The notes beneath the pieces were generated by a model, which had not been told where the DNA came from, did not search any database, and saw nothing but the letters and a program-made list of their open reading frames with translations. Positions 1-7,427 of a DNA stretch of 9,912 nt are shown here, piece after piece. The stretch comes from Methylophaga sp. (GTDB lineage: Bacteria > Pseudomonadota > Gammaproteobacteria > Nitrosococcales > Methylophagaceae): positions 1 through 9,912 of the forward strand of contig WTAY01000254.1 of assembly GCA_013139345.1 (NCBI GenBank), read 5' to 3'. Numbering within the stretch: position 1 is the stretch's first letter; each line of letters opens with the position of its first letter. The position numbers and the translations under genes are program-made.

Positions 1-14
1 TCCGGTTTATTTTC

Positions 15-29
15 GTGTTTTTCAAACAC
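15..29 (+). other. Small hairpin in the leader of the EF-G gene
   Basis: A perfect 6-bp inverted repeat (GTGTTT, loop TTC, AAACAC) lies 25 bases before the EF-G start codon. It is followed by AT-rich sequence rather than a T-run, so it does not look like a terminator. It may be a leader structure or chance; the promoter lies outside the window or cannot be recognised in the 54 bases shown. Confidence 0.25.
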
Positions 30-54
30 ATTCTTAATTTTAGAGACGGACACA

Positions 55-2148
55 ATGGCTGCAGATTTATCCAAGTACAGAAATATTGGTATCTTCGCGC
101 ATGTAGATGCGGGTAAAACCACAACAACAGAGCGAATCTTAAAACTAACCGGTAAAATTCATAAAATCGGTGAAGTTCACGATGGTGAATCAACAATGGA
201 TTTCATGGATCAGGAAGCTGAACGTGGAATTACTATCCAGTCTGCGGCGACTACCTGTGAATGGGACGGTCACCGTCTAAACGTTATCGATACTCCAGGT
301 CACGTAGATTTCACAATCGAAGTATATCGTTCTCTTAAAGTATTAGATGGTGGTGTTGGTGTATTCTGTGGTTCAGGTGGTGTTGAGCCTCAATCAGAGA
401 CAAACTGGCGCTATGCGAATGAATCTGAAGTATCTCGTATCATCTTTGTAAATAAACTAGATCGTATGGGTGCGGACTTCTTCCGTGTTGTAAAACAAGT
501 TGAAGATGTTTTAGGTGCTAATCCTCTAGTAATGGTTCTACCTATCGGAATCGAAGATGAATTCATTGGTTGTGTTGACTTGTTAACACGTAAATCATGG
601 ATATGGGATAACGAAAAAGATACGACTGACTTCCGTATTGATGAGCCACCTGCAGAGATGGCAGATCAAATCGAAGAATACCGTGAAATGTTAGTTGAAA
701 CTGCACTTGAGCAAGATGACGACTTGATGGAAGCGTACCTTGAAGGTGAAGAGCCTTCAATTGAAGACATACAAAAATGTATCCGTAAAGGTACATTGAC
801 AATGGACTTCTTCCCAACATACTGTGGTTCAGCCTTTAAAGATAAAGGTGTTCAAATGGTATTAGATGCAGTTGTTTCTTACTTACCAAGCCCAACAGAA
901 GTTAAACCACAACCAGAAGTAGATGAAGAAGGTAATGAAACAGGCGATTACGCAACCGTATCGACTGAAGGTCCTCTTCGTGCATTAGCATTCAAAATTA
1001 TGGATGACCGTTTCGGTGCTCTAACCTTTATCCGTATTTACTCGGGTATATTAAATAAAGGTGACACGGTTCTTAACTCATTCACGGGTAAAACAGAACG
1101 TGTTGGCCGCATGGTAGAAATGCATGCTGATGATCGTAATGAGTTAAACAGTGCGCAAGCGGGTGATATCATCGCTGTTGTAGGTATGAAAGATGTGCAA
1201 ACAGGTCACACATTATGTGATCCTAAACATCCAACAACACTAGAGCCAATGGTATTCCCAGATCCAGTTATCTCAATTGCTATTTCACCTGTTGATAAAG
1301 CAAGTACAGAAAAGATGGGTATCGCAATCGGTAAAATGATTAAAGAAGATCCTTCTTTCCGTGTTGAAACTGACCAAGAAAGTGGCGAGACAATCATCAA
1401 AGGTATGGGTGAGTTACATTTAGATATTAAAGTAGATATCTTGAAACGTACTCATGGTGTTGAAGTATCAGTAGGTGCACCACAAGTCGCCTACCGTGAA
1501 ACAATCACAAAGAAAATTGAAGATAGCTACACACATAAGAAACAATCAGGTGGTTCTGGTCAATTCGGTAAGATTGAATACATCATTGAGCCTGGTGAAC
1601 CTGGTACTGGTTTCGAATTTGAATCAACTGTAACAGGTGGTTCGGTTCCTCGTGAATTCTGGTCTGCTGTTGAAGCTGGTTTTAAGAAAATGATGGGTCG
1701 CGGTGTATTAGCTGGTTTCCCATGTTTAGACTTTAAAGTGACATTATTTGATGGTGCTTTCCATGCCGTGGATTCATCTGCAGTAGCGTTTGAATTAGCA
1801 GCAATGGCGGCTTACCGTCAATCAATGACAAAAGCAGGTCCACAATTAATGGAACCAATCATGAAGGTGGATGTATTTACACCTGAAGATCATGTTGGTG
1901 ACGTTATTGGTGATCTTAACCGTCGTCGCGGAATGATCAAATCACAAGATGCAACACCAACAGGCGTTCGCATCAATGGTGAAGTTCCATTAAGCGAAAT
2001 GTTTGGTTACATTGGTTCACTTCGTACAATGACATCAGGTCGTGGTCAGTTCTCTATGGAGTTCTTACAATACAGCCCATGTCCACGTAACGTAGCTGAA
2101 GATGTAATTAAAGATGCTAAAGAACGTGAAGAAGCTAAGAAAAAGTAA
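55..2148 (+). CDS. fusA: Elongation factor G (probable second copy, FusA2-type)
   Basis: Translational GTPase of 697 residues, full length for EF-G, which drives tRNA-mRNA translocation and, with RRF, ribosome recycling in the cytosol. The GTPase motifs are all present: P-loop AHVDAGKT (15-22), switch I RGIT (57-60), DTPGH (79-83, with catalytic-type His83) and NKLD (133-136). Domain IV carries SGGSGQFG (498-505) and the conserved tip histidine in FHAVDSS (His570), followed by domain V (GDVIGDL, RRRGM, PLSEMFGY). The start ATG has an AGAGACGGA Shine-Dalgarno region 4-12 bases upstream. The gene is not in a str operon: no rpsG end lies in the 54 bases upstream, and a terminator rather than tuf follows. 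This suggests the extra EF-G paralogue many gammaproteobacteria carry, as do departures from the usual text such as GSGGVEPQSETNW (106-118). Arg codons are mostly CGT, hinting at strong expression. Whether it specialises in translocation or recycling cannot be read from the sequence. Confidence 0.95.
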   Translation: MAADLSKYRNIGIFAHVDAGKTTTTERILKLTGKIHKIGEVHDGESTMDFMDQEAERGITIQSAATTCEWDGHRLNVIDTPGHVDFTIEVYRSLKVLDGGVGVFCGSGGVEPQSETNWRYANESEVSRIIFVNKLDRMGADFFRVVKQVEDVLGANPLVMVLPIGIEDEFIGCVDLLTRKSWIWDNEKDTTDFRIDEPPAEMADQIEEYREMLVETALEQDDDLMEAYLEGEEPSIEDIQKCIRKGTLTMDFFPTYCGSAFKDKGVQMVLDAVVSYLPSPTEVKPQPEVDEEGNETGDYATVSTEGPLRALAFKIMDDRFGALTFIRIYSGILNKGDTVLNSFTGKTERVGRMVEMHADDRNELNSAQAGDIIAVVGMKDVQTGHTLCDPKHPTTLEPMVFPDPVISIAISPVDKASTEKMGIAIGKMIKEDPSFRVETDQESGETIIKGMGELHLDIKVDILKRTHGVEVSVGAPQVAYRETITKKIEDSYTHKKQSGGSGQFGKIEYIIEPGEPGTGFEFESTVTGGSVPREFWSAVEAGFKKMMGRGVLAGFPCLDFKVTLFDGAFHAVDSSAVAFELAAMAAYRQSMTKAGPQLMEPIMKVDVFTPEDHVGDVIGDLNRRRGMIKSQDATPTGVRINGEVPLSEMFGYIGSLRTMTSGRGQFSMEFLQYSPCPRNVAEDVIKDAKEREEAKKK

Positions 2149-2172
2149 GTTAACGCTTAGTCGCTAGAAACT

Positions 2173-2210
2173 AAAAAGGGCTGATTAATTTATTAATCAG
2201 CCCTTTTTTT
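2173..2210 (+). terminator. Rho-independent terminator after the EF-G gene, probably bidirectional
   Basis: A 17-base inverted repeat (AAAAAGGGCTGATTAAT and its complement) is separated by only TT, so the innermost A-T pairs must open to form the loop. It ends in seven T on the + strand. On the - strand the same stem is followed by five T, so it can also stop rluD transcripts arriving from the right. It sits 24 bases after the EF-G stop codon. Confidence 0.93.
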
Positions 2211-2257
2211 ATGTTTTTAAAAAAGTGTAGGAGTAGGTTTAGCCGCGAAGAGTTATC

Positions 2258-3223
2258 CTAATCTTTGTTTAGTCTGAGATCTTTTGCTAAGACATCTAAA
2301 ACATTCTGCATGTCTTCAGGAATATCCACTCGCCAAGAGACTTCTTCGCCTGTTCCGGGGTGAATAAAGCCCAATAAGCCTGCATGTAGGGCTTGACGTC
2401 TAAAGCCTTGTAAAACCTCTATTGTTGTCTCGCTTGCACCTTTAGGAAGACGTATACGACCACCGTATGCAGGGTCACCTAACAATGGGTAACGGATATG
2501 GGCCATGTGAACACGAATTTGGTGAGTACGACCTGTTTCTAATTTACAGCGAATATGGGTATGAGTTCGGAAGCGTTGTTCAACACGGTAGTGTGTTACT
2601 GCTTGTTTTCCTGAACCTATAACGGTCATCTTTTTACGATCAACAGGGTGGCGACCAACGGGTTCATCAACGGTTCCACCGGCAGTCATAACGCCCATCA
2701 CAATCGCTTGATATTCACGAAGTACGGTTCGTTCTTGTAATTGTGTTACTAAAGAGTTGTGTGCTATTAATGTTTTAGCAATCATTAATAAGCCGGTTGT
2801 AGCTTTATCAATACGATGCACAATCCCTGCTCGAGGAATACCTTCAAGTTGTGGACAATGATGTAATAAAGCATTAACGAGAGTTCCATCATGATTACCT
2901 GCACCTGGATGGACGACCATTCCTGCTGGTTTATTAAGAATAATGACATCATCATCCTCGTAAATGATATTTAAGCTAATCGCTTCAGCAATCCAAGTTT
3001 CATCAACCACTTCTATTTGAGCTGTAATAACAATATGTTCACCACCCATAACGGCATCACGTGGGCGCAATACTTTATCATTAACCAGTACGTCACCTGC
3101 TTTTATCCACTTTGTAATTTGACCCCGTGAATAATCAGAGAATAGCTGTGCTAATGCTTGGTCTAAGCGTAATCCGGCAGATTCATCAGAAATAATGCCA
3201 TCAAGTTTGAGTAGTTCGGACAT
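2258..3223 (-). CDS. rluD: 23S rRNA pseudouridine synthase, RluD family
   Basis: Protein of 321 residues, close to E. coli RluD (326), which makes pseudouridines in helix 69 of 23S rRNA during 50S assembly. An N-terminal S4-like RNA-binding domain (about 17-70, GLRLDQAL then SRGQITKWIKAG) precedes the synthase domain. That domain has NKPAGMVVHPG (97-107), the catalytic motif HRIDKATTG (136-144) and GRTHQIRVHM. The catalytic aspartate is Asp139, the same number as in E. coli RluD. The residue two after it is Ala (Asp in E. coli RluD), a variant also seen in RluA. The usual enteric neighbours are missing: bamD is not divergent upstream and pgeF/clpB do not follow. No clear Shine-Dalgarno precedes the ATG; the leader is a run of TAAA/TAAT repeats. 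RluD is the best call, with RluC/RluA paralogues less likely given the S4 domain, length and residue numbering. Confidence 0.92.
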   Translation of the reverse strand: MSELLKLDGIISDESAGLRLDQALAQLFSDYSRGQITKWIKAGDVLVNDKVLRPRDAVMGGEHIVITAQIEVVDETWIAEAISLNIIYEDDDVIILNKPAGMVVHPGAGNHDGTLVNALLHHCPQLEGIPRAGIVHRIDKATTGLLMIAKTLIAHNSLVTQLQERTVLREYQAIVMGVMTAGGTVDEPVGRHPVDRKKMTVIGSGKQAVTHYRVEQRFRTHTHIRCKLETGRTHQIRVHMAHIRYPLLGDPAYGGRIRLPKGASETTIEVLQGFRRQALHAGLLGFIHPGTGEEVSWRVDIPEDMQNVLDVLAKDLRLNKD

Positions 3224-3254
3224 GTTTATTTATTTATATTATGTATGATGCTCT

Positions 3255-3283
3255 ATTATAGCGTAGGCTAGACTTTATCTGTT
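3255..3283 (-). promoter_or_regulatory. Candidate promoter of rluD
   Basis: A perfect TATAAT box on the - strand (3260-3255) lies 31 bases before the rluD ATG. At 16-18 base spacing the -35 region (around 3283-3278, AACAGA) matches consensus poorly, so this would be a weak or activator-assisted promoter. The assignment rests on the -10 box and its position alone. Confidence 0.4.
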
Positions 3284-3309
3284 TAATTAAGATATTAAAG
3301 GACGGCATC

Positions 3310-3612
3310 ATGATTTGGAAAATGACATTTATAGCAGTCATCATTAGTTTTATGACAACGGTTACTTATGCTGATGGTCATAAAAATGTTGAATTATTAG
3401 CAGCATCATGTGCGGCATGTCACGGAACAAACGGTCACAGCGTGGGGGGCACACCAAGTCTAGCAGGCTCGGATAAACTTCATTTTATGAAACAAATGGA
3501 TCAGTTTGTTGATGGAAGTAGACCGTCTACAGTGATGTTTCACCATGCCAGTGGTTACACTGCTGACGAAATTGAATTATTAGCGGAATTCTTTTCTAAG
3601 CAGAATCAATAA
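3310..3612 (+). CDS. Small secreted monoheme cytochrome c (c553 / FccA-like)
   Basis: A 100-residue protein with an N-terminal signal peptide (hydrophobic 6-19, likely cut after TYA at 21), so the mature form of about 79 residues is periplasmic. The heme c attachment motif is CAACH (34-38), with His38 as proximal ligand. Met76 in RPSTVMFHHASGY sits where class I cytochromes of the flavocytochrome c sulfide dehydrogenase subunit (FccA) and c4/c553 type carry their axial methionine. GTPSLAG (47-53) and the C-terminal helix TADEIELLAEFF are also typical of that group. The start has a good AAAGGA Shine-Dalgarno 7 bases upstream. No flavoprotein or oxidase partner gene lies beside it. It is divergent from rluD and ends two bases from the mutM stop codon. 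Electron carrier is certain in type; donor and acceptor are unknown. Confidence 0.88.
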   Translation: MIWKMTFIAVIISFMTTVTYADGHKNVELLAASCAACHGTNGHSVGGTPSLAGSDKLHFMKQMDQFVDGSRPSTVMFHHASGYTADEIELLAEFFSKQNQ

Positions 3613-3614
3613 TA

Positions 3615-4436
3615 CTATCTGGCTGGTTGGCACTTCGGGCAGAAATAGGTTGCCCTTTGAGCTTCTTTATAGTGATTAATTGCAGTGCCGCACTGGGTGC
3701 ATGCTTTACCTTCTCGACCATATACATGTAATTGTTGAGCAAAGTAGCCGGGCTTGCCATCACTGTTTCTAAAATCCTTTAATGTCGTTCCACCTGCCGA
3801 AATCGCTTTTTCGAGCACGTTTTTAATGACAGGTACTAAGGATTCACTTTTTTTCTTACTGAGTTTTCCTGCTAATGTTTTGGGGTGAATACCTGCTAGA
3901 AATAAAGCCTCGTTTGCGTAGATATTTCCCACTCCGACCACATGTTGACCATTCATAATGAATGTTTTAATTGTGGTTCGACGGTTGCGAGTGATCTTAT
4001 AAAGATAATCGACAGAAAAATCATCTGATAAGGGTTCTGGACCTAGATGCTTAAGTAATGCATGTTGTTCAATAGGTTCAGAAGTCCATAAAATAGCACC
4101 AAAACGACGAGGATCGGTAAAGCGTAGAATTAAACCGTTAGCAAGCTTAATATCAAGGTGGGAATGTTTAGCGATAGGATCTGAGTCAGTCACAATTTGT
4201 AAATGTCCTGACATGCCGAGATGAATAATTAACGTGCCAGAATCACATTTAAAGAGTAGGTATTTTGCTCGACGCTCAATGCTATGAACTGTCTGCATTT
4301 CTAGTACGGAAGCGAGATCCTCCTGAATCGGCCAACGTAACTTGTAATGACGAATAGTAACGTGAGTTATGTTTTGGCCTTTGACATGGGGAATTATTCC
4401 ACAACGAGTAGTTTCAACTTCTGGTAATTCGGGCAT
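3615..4436 (-). CDS. mutM: Formamidopyrimidine-DNA glycosylase (MutM/Fpg)
   Basis: Bifunctional DNA glycosylase/AP lyase of 273 residues (E. coli 269) that removes 8-oxoguanine and formamidopyrimidines in base excision repair. The start MPELPEVE gives the nucleophile Pro2 and the catalytic Glu3 after Met removal. Lys58 in RRAKYL is the catalytic lysine. The lesion-site intercalating residues are Met75 (HLGMSG), Arg110 and Phe112 (DPRRFG). The helix-two-turn-helix motif GVGNIYANEA follows at 168-177. The C-terminal zinc finger is complete: Cys246, 249, 266 and 269 in C-X2-C-X16-C-X2-C spacing, with QRATYF in the finger loop. Its ATG overlaps the stop of the upstream DUF4340 gene by one base (TAATG) and no clear Shine-Dalgarno precedes it. 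It therefore appears translationally coupled to the transporter operon, not to rpmG as in enterics. Confidence 0.97.
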   Translation of the reverse strand: MPELPEVETTRCGIIPHVKGQNITHVTIRHYKLRWPIQEDLASVLEMQTVHSIERRAKYLLFKCDSGTLIIHLGMSGHLQIVTDSDPIAKHSHLDIKLANGLILRFTDPRRFGAILWTSEPIEQHALLKHLGPEPLSDDFSVDYLYKITRNRRTTIKTFIMNGQHVVGVGNIYANEALFLAGIHPKTLAGKLSKKKSESLVPVIKNVLEKAISAGGTTLKDFRNSDGKPGYFAQQLHVYGREGKACTQCGTAINHYKEAQRATYFCPKCQPAR

Positions 4437-5314
4437 TATTCGATTGTGTCTTGTATGGGAAAAAGCTGCTGTGCAGTGGGAAGTGGGAATTGATATTTTA
4501 AATGTGTTTCAGGGTTTATGAGGGATAGGCTACGACTATCAAACTGAAGTAGTAAGTTAATGCTTGAGTGATTATTAAATTCAATAGCAATAGTTTGACC
4601 AATAGAACGTTGTATTTCCTTTGACGTAATGGGTAGCACTTGCATTGCATAGGCATTTTTCCAGTTCTCAATGAGTGTCGTTAGGGCATCTGTGGATAAT
4701 TCAGTATTCGAGCTTGTCCAGTGACTTTCTTTTAGCTTAATAGTAGTCGCTAGGCTGTGACTATCTTGGTGGATGAGAGCAGGAAGAGTGAGTTTACTGA
4801 TGTGCTGATCACCAGAAAATAAACGATTATTGATAAAACTCGCTGCATTTGCATTTAAGAGTGGGGCAATAGTGTCATCGACTAGGTAGATAGTCGCGTT
4901 ATGATGAATATAACGATATTTACTTAAAGGTTCGATATTACCAAAATCAAAAGAATGATCATTAATGTATAAACGAACTTTTGTTGGCTCAAGATCGAAT
5001 TGTTGTAATGACTGGCTTGGATTAGGTTTAAATTGACTATGGGAGGCCACTGTTAATAAATTTAAGATAAGGTTTATTCTTACTTTATTTGCAGGTGCCT
5101 GTATGGGCTGTTTAATAATCCATTGCTCATTTTCTTTATGAATGACGATGTCGTCACGATTATGTCGCTGAATACGAATCGTGTTGGCCTGTTTCACCGG
5201 CAAGGATGAGATTAAGTTTCCTGTGGTGATAACTTCTGATTCTTGGTTTATGAACCAATAAAGCCCAAAAATTAGTAGTAGTAGAACAAGGTTGGTAATG
5301 TATGACTTTTTCAT
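4436..5314 (-). CDS. DUF4340-type membrane-anchored protein, partner of the Gld-like ABC transporter
   Basis: A 292-residue protein with one N-terminal membrane anchor (about 6-23, rich in Leu/Ile) and a long extracytoplasmic part, so it is probably tethered to the inner membrane facing the periplasm. The body resembles the DUF4340 family. It shows the repeated pattern EQWIIKQPIQAPANKVRIN then FDLEPTKVRLYIND, FDFGNIEPLSKYRYI and IYLVDDTIAPLL, which suggests stacked beta units. DUF4340 genes regularly follow GldG-like genes in ABC loci; their biochemical function is unknown. I chose the ATG at 5314, which overlaps the upstream stop as ATGA (4 bases). A TTG start at 5335 would add seven residues and is less likely. 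The stop overlaps the mutM start by one base. Confidence 0.8.
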   Translation of the reverse strand: MKKSYITNLVLLLLIFGLYWFINQESEVITTGNLISSLPVKQANTIRIQRHNRDDIVIHKENEQWIIKQPIQAPANKVRINLILNLLTVASHSQFKPNPSQSLQQFDLEPTKVRLYINDHSFDFGNIEPLSKYRYIHHNATIYLVDDTIAPLLNANAASFINNRLFSGDQHISKLTLPALIHQDSHSLATTIKLKESHWTSSNTELSTDALTTLIENWKNAYAMQVLPITSKEIQRSIGQTIAIEFNNHSSINLLLQFDSRSLSLINPETHLKYQFPLPTAQQLFPIQDTIE

Positions 5315-6672
5315 CGTTGCCGTCTTATGCGCCAAATTAGAAAAGCAATTAAAAATAGAACAAGAGGAACAACAATAAGGAAGCCTAAACCTATCACCAT
5401 TGATTGAGTTCTGGATAAATTCAAACTGTTATCAATCGTTGTTTTAACGGGAATTGCAATTAACTCATCATCCTGCGTTAACCAGTTAATGAGTGCTATG
5501 CCTAACTCAAGGTTGGCAGCATTGCCAATATAACTATTTGAGATGAAGTCACTATCACCGATAACGGCAATCCGTTGTTCATTAGTATCTTGCTCAGAAT
5601 TGATGCGAGTGAGTAGGTAGCCAAGACTAAAAGGTCCTGAGCTATCAACACCAAGATCAAATTCTAAAAGCATGTTTTTATCTATAGCTGTTGCTTTAGA
5701 CCACGTATTCGCTTGGCTATTTAATAAAGAAAGCTGCTGCCACTCACTCTCTGTTGATGACGGCTCTAATGCAATGGCTTTAGGGTAAAGAGTGACGCTA
5801 CTTGTTGCTTCACCTATTGGATGATTGGCATAGTCATTAATTAATGAAAAAGTAGGAGCATCAATCCCCAATAATTGGGCATTTGGGTCGATAATGGTAC
5901 CGGGAATAAATTCAAGACCTAGCTGTTCTGCTAGTGCAGAAAGGTGTTGGTGTGTTTTAGGGTCTGCAAGCCAGAGCAGGTTTCCACCATTGGCAATATA
6001 ATCTTGAATAATGCCTATTTCACCATCAAGCCATGACCTTTCTGGGCTGGCAATAATAATCGCAGCAGTATTAGTTGGAATTTGACTGTGCTCAACTAAG
6101 TTTAACGCCTGAAATTTAAAGCCTTTTTTCTTGAGTTGTTCCCCCCATGTACTTAGATTATAGTTTTCTTTTCCAAAGGGCGAGCGCTCTCCATGGCCCT
6201 CAATAAAGACGATCCATTGCTCCTTGGTACGAGAGACGCTAATCAGTGCATTAGTCAGAGACTGTTCTGACAAATCAAACACATGTGTTTGTTGCGAGCC
6301 ACGAGAAACGACTAATTCGCCTTGCTGTTGAATATTGTGCTGGCGAACTAAGTCAGGTGAAAAATCAGGATTAATGTATTCAATATTGAGTTTGTCACTG
6401 TACTTTTGATAACGAGATAATAGTGATTCTAGATCTTCCCTATAGTCATTATTCGTACTGATAAATGCTTGAATTGTGATGTCATCTTGAAGCTGAGCCA
6501 GCAGTCCTGTGGTGGTCTCTGATAGTGTATGACGGTTATTGGCTGTCCAGTCGGCACTGACATTGGTTTTAAGTGAAAACTTAGCTAATAAAATAACAAC
6601 GACAATGAGTAATACATAGAAAATGATATTTTGTATTTTGAGCTGACGTTTGGTTTTAGAGTTGATATTCAT
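5311..6672 (-). CDS. GldG-like ABC transporter auxiliary membrane protein
   Basis: A 453-residue protein with a transmembrane helix near the N-terminus (about 14-32), a large extracytoplasmic region, and a second helix at the C-terminus (about 426-447) ending in WRIRRQR on the cytoplasmic side. The region after the first helix, WTANNRHTLSETTTGLLAQL, is the hallmark start of the GldG / ABC_transp_aux family. Further family segments are FIEGHGERSPFG, then AAIIIASPERSWLDGEI and GGNLLWLADP, which form the Rossmann-like IFT52-type domain. In Bacteroidetes GldG works with GldA and GldF in gliding. In proteobacteria the family is a conserved part of ABC loci of unknown substrate. It starts two bases after the permease stop without a clear Shine-Dalgarno and overlaps the DUF4340 gene by 4 bases at its end. 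Confidence 0.87.
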   Translation of the reverse strand: MNINSKTKRQLKIQNIIFYVLLIVVVILLAKFSLKTNVSADWTANNRHTLSETTTGLLAQLQDDITIQAFISTNNDYREDLESLLSRYQKYSDKLNIEYINPDFSPDLVRQHNIQQQGELVVSRGSQQTHVFDLSEQSLTNALISVSRTKEQWIVFIEGHGERSPFGKENYNLSTWGEQLKKKGFKFQALNLVEHSQIPTNTAAIIIASPERSWLDGEIGIIQDYIANGGNLLWLADPKTHQHLSALAEQLGLEFIPGTIIDPNAQLLGIDAPTFSLINDYANHPIGEATSSVTLYPKAIALEPSSTESEWQQLSLLNSQANTWSKATAIDKNMLLEFDLGVDSSGPFSLGYLLTRINSEQDTNEQRIAVIGDSDFISNSYIGNAANLELGIALINWLTQDDELIAIPVKTTIDNSLNLSRTQSMVIGLGFLIVVPLVLFLIAFLIWRIRRQR

Positions 6673-6674
6673 AT

Positions 6675-7427
6675 TTAATTGAGCCGCTCAGAATCTAGTC
6701 GTCGAATAGTCATTAGCAAAAATGCACTAATTACAATCAGGTAATAGGCAATATCACTCGTATTTACCTCACCTTTCAAAAGTGATTGGTAGTGGCGAAG
6801 AAGCGATAACCAACTAAATAAAGTCGATGATTCTGCTGTTATTTGAGCATTACCAGCCCAATCAATGATCCACAAGAAAAATAAACTTGCGAAGGTGGTC
6901 ATGGCTGCAATAGTTGGTTGTCTGGTTAAGGATGATAGATATAAGCCAATCGCAGTAAAGCTGGCTAGAAGTAAGGTAAGACCAAGTAAACCAGAAGCAA
7001 GCAAGGCAAAGTCTAATTGGCTTCCAAGACTCAGAGATAAGGGCATTACACTAATCATTAACAATAAAACGAAGAAAAAGCCAAAAGTACCTAGATATTT
7101 ACCTAATACAATTTGATAGGTAGATAGTGGGGCTGATAATAATAAGGGTAGGCTTTCATTGCGACGCTCTTCGGCAATCAGTCGCATTGTCACTAGAGGG
7201 GCTATTAATAGAAGTAGGGTAGCGGCATTACTTAACAGTGGCATAGCAATTAATTCTGTCACACCCGGAGCGCCAGGAATAGCTGAGATCTTCGCTTGAA
7301 TTTGTACAAAATAATCAATATGAGTAAGAAAGAGATAAGCCAAAATTAGTTGGCTTAAGGCTAGAATTATCCATGCTAAAGGAGATAAAAACAGGCGATA
7401 TAATTCATTTTTAGCGAGGGTTAACAT
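6675..7427 (-). CDS. ABC-2 type permease (GldF/NosY-like)
   Basis: An integral inner-membrane protein of 250 residues with about six hydrophobic segments (roughly 17-35, 63-82, 110-132, 140-165, 172-192 and 225-241). The cytoplasmic signature EERRNESLPLLLSAPLS (86-102) is the EE-R-x-G/N-x-x-x-LLL-x-x-P pattern of GldF/NosY-type ABC-2 permeases, thought to lie at the ATPase interface. Only one permease gene is present, so the transporter would have two copies of it paired with two ATPases. Its ATG overlaps the ATPase stop by one base (TAATG) and has a usable AAGGTG Shine-Dalgarno inside the end of the ATPase gene. The substrate is unknown; the family mostly exports or extracts material from the membrane. 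Confidence 0.9.
   Translation of the reverse strand: MLTLAKNELYRLFLSPLAWIILALSQLILAYLFLTHIDYFVQIQAKISAIPGAPGVTELIAMPLLSNAATLLLLIAPLVTMRLIAEERRNESLPLLLSAPLSTYQIVLGKYLGTFGFFFVLLLMISVMPLSLSLGSQLDFALLASGLLGLTLLLASFTAIGLYLSSLTRQPTIAAMTTFASLFFLWIIDWAGNAQITAESSTLFSWLSLLRHYQSLLKGEVNTSDIAYYLIVISAFLLMTIRRLDSERLN

Noticed and set aside
563..820. An 85-codon open frame on the - strand inside the EF-G gene
   Set aside because: It is antisense to a well-conserved GTPase domain and resembles no known family; a shadow of the EF-G reading frame.
1206..1400. A 64-codon open frame on the - strand inside the EF-G gene
   Set aside because: Antisense to conserved EF-G coding sequence, with no recognisable motif.
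55..2148. The possibility that this is the str-operon EF-G gene
   Set aside because: The 54 upstream bases do not encode the end of ribosomal protein S7, and a terminator followed by convergent rluD replaces tuf downstream.
3637..3658. Possible + strand terminator for the cytochrome gene: GGGCA, 9-base loop, TGCCC, TTT
   Set aside because: The stem is only five pairs, the T-run is three bases, and it lies in codons of the conserved MutM zinc finger, so it is probably incidental.
6865..7116. An 83-codon open frame on the + strand opposite the permease gene
   Set aside because: Its Lys/Arg-rich product mirrors the Leu/Phe-rich membrane segments of the real permease; no domain visible.
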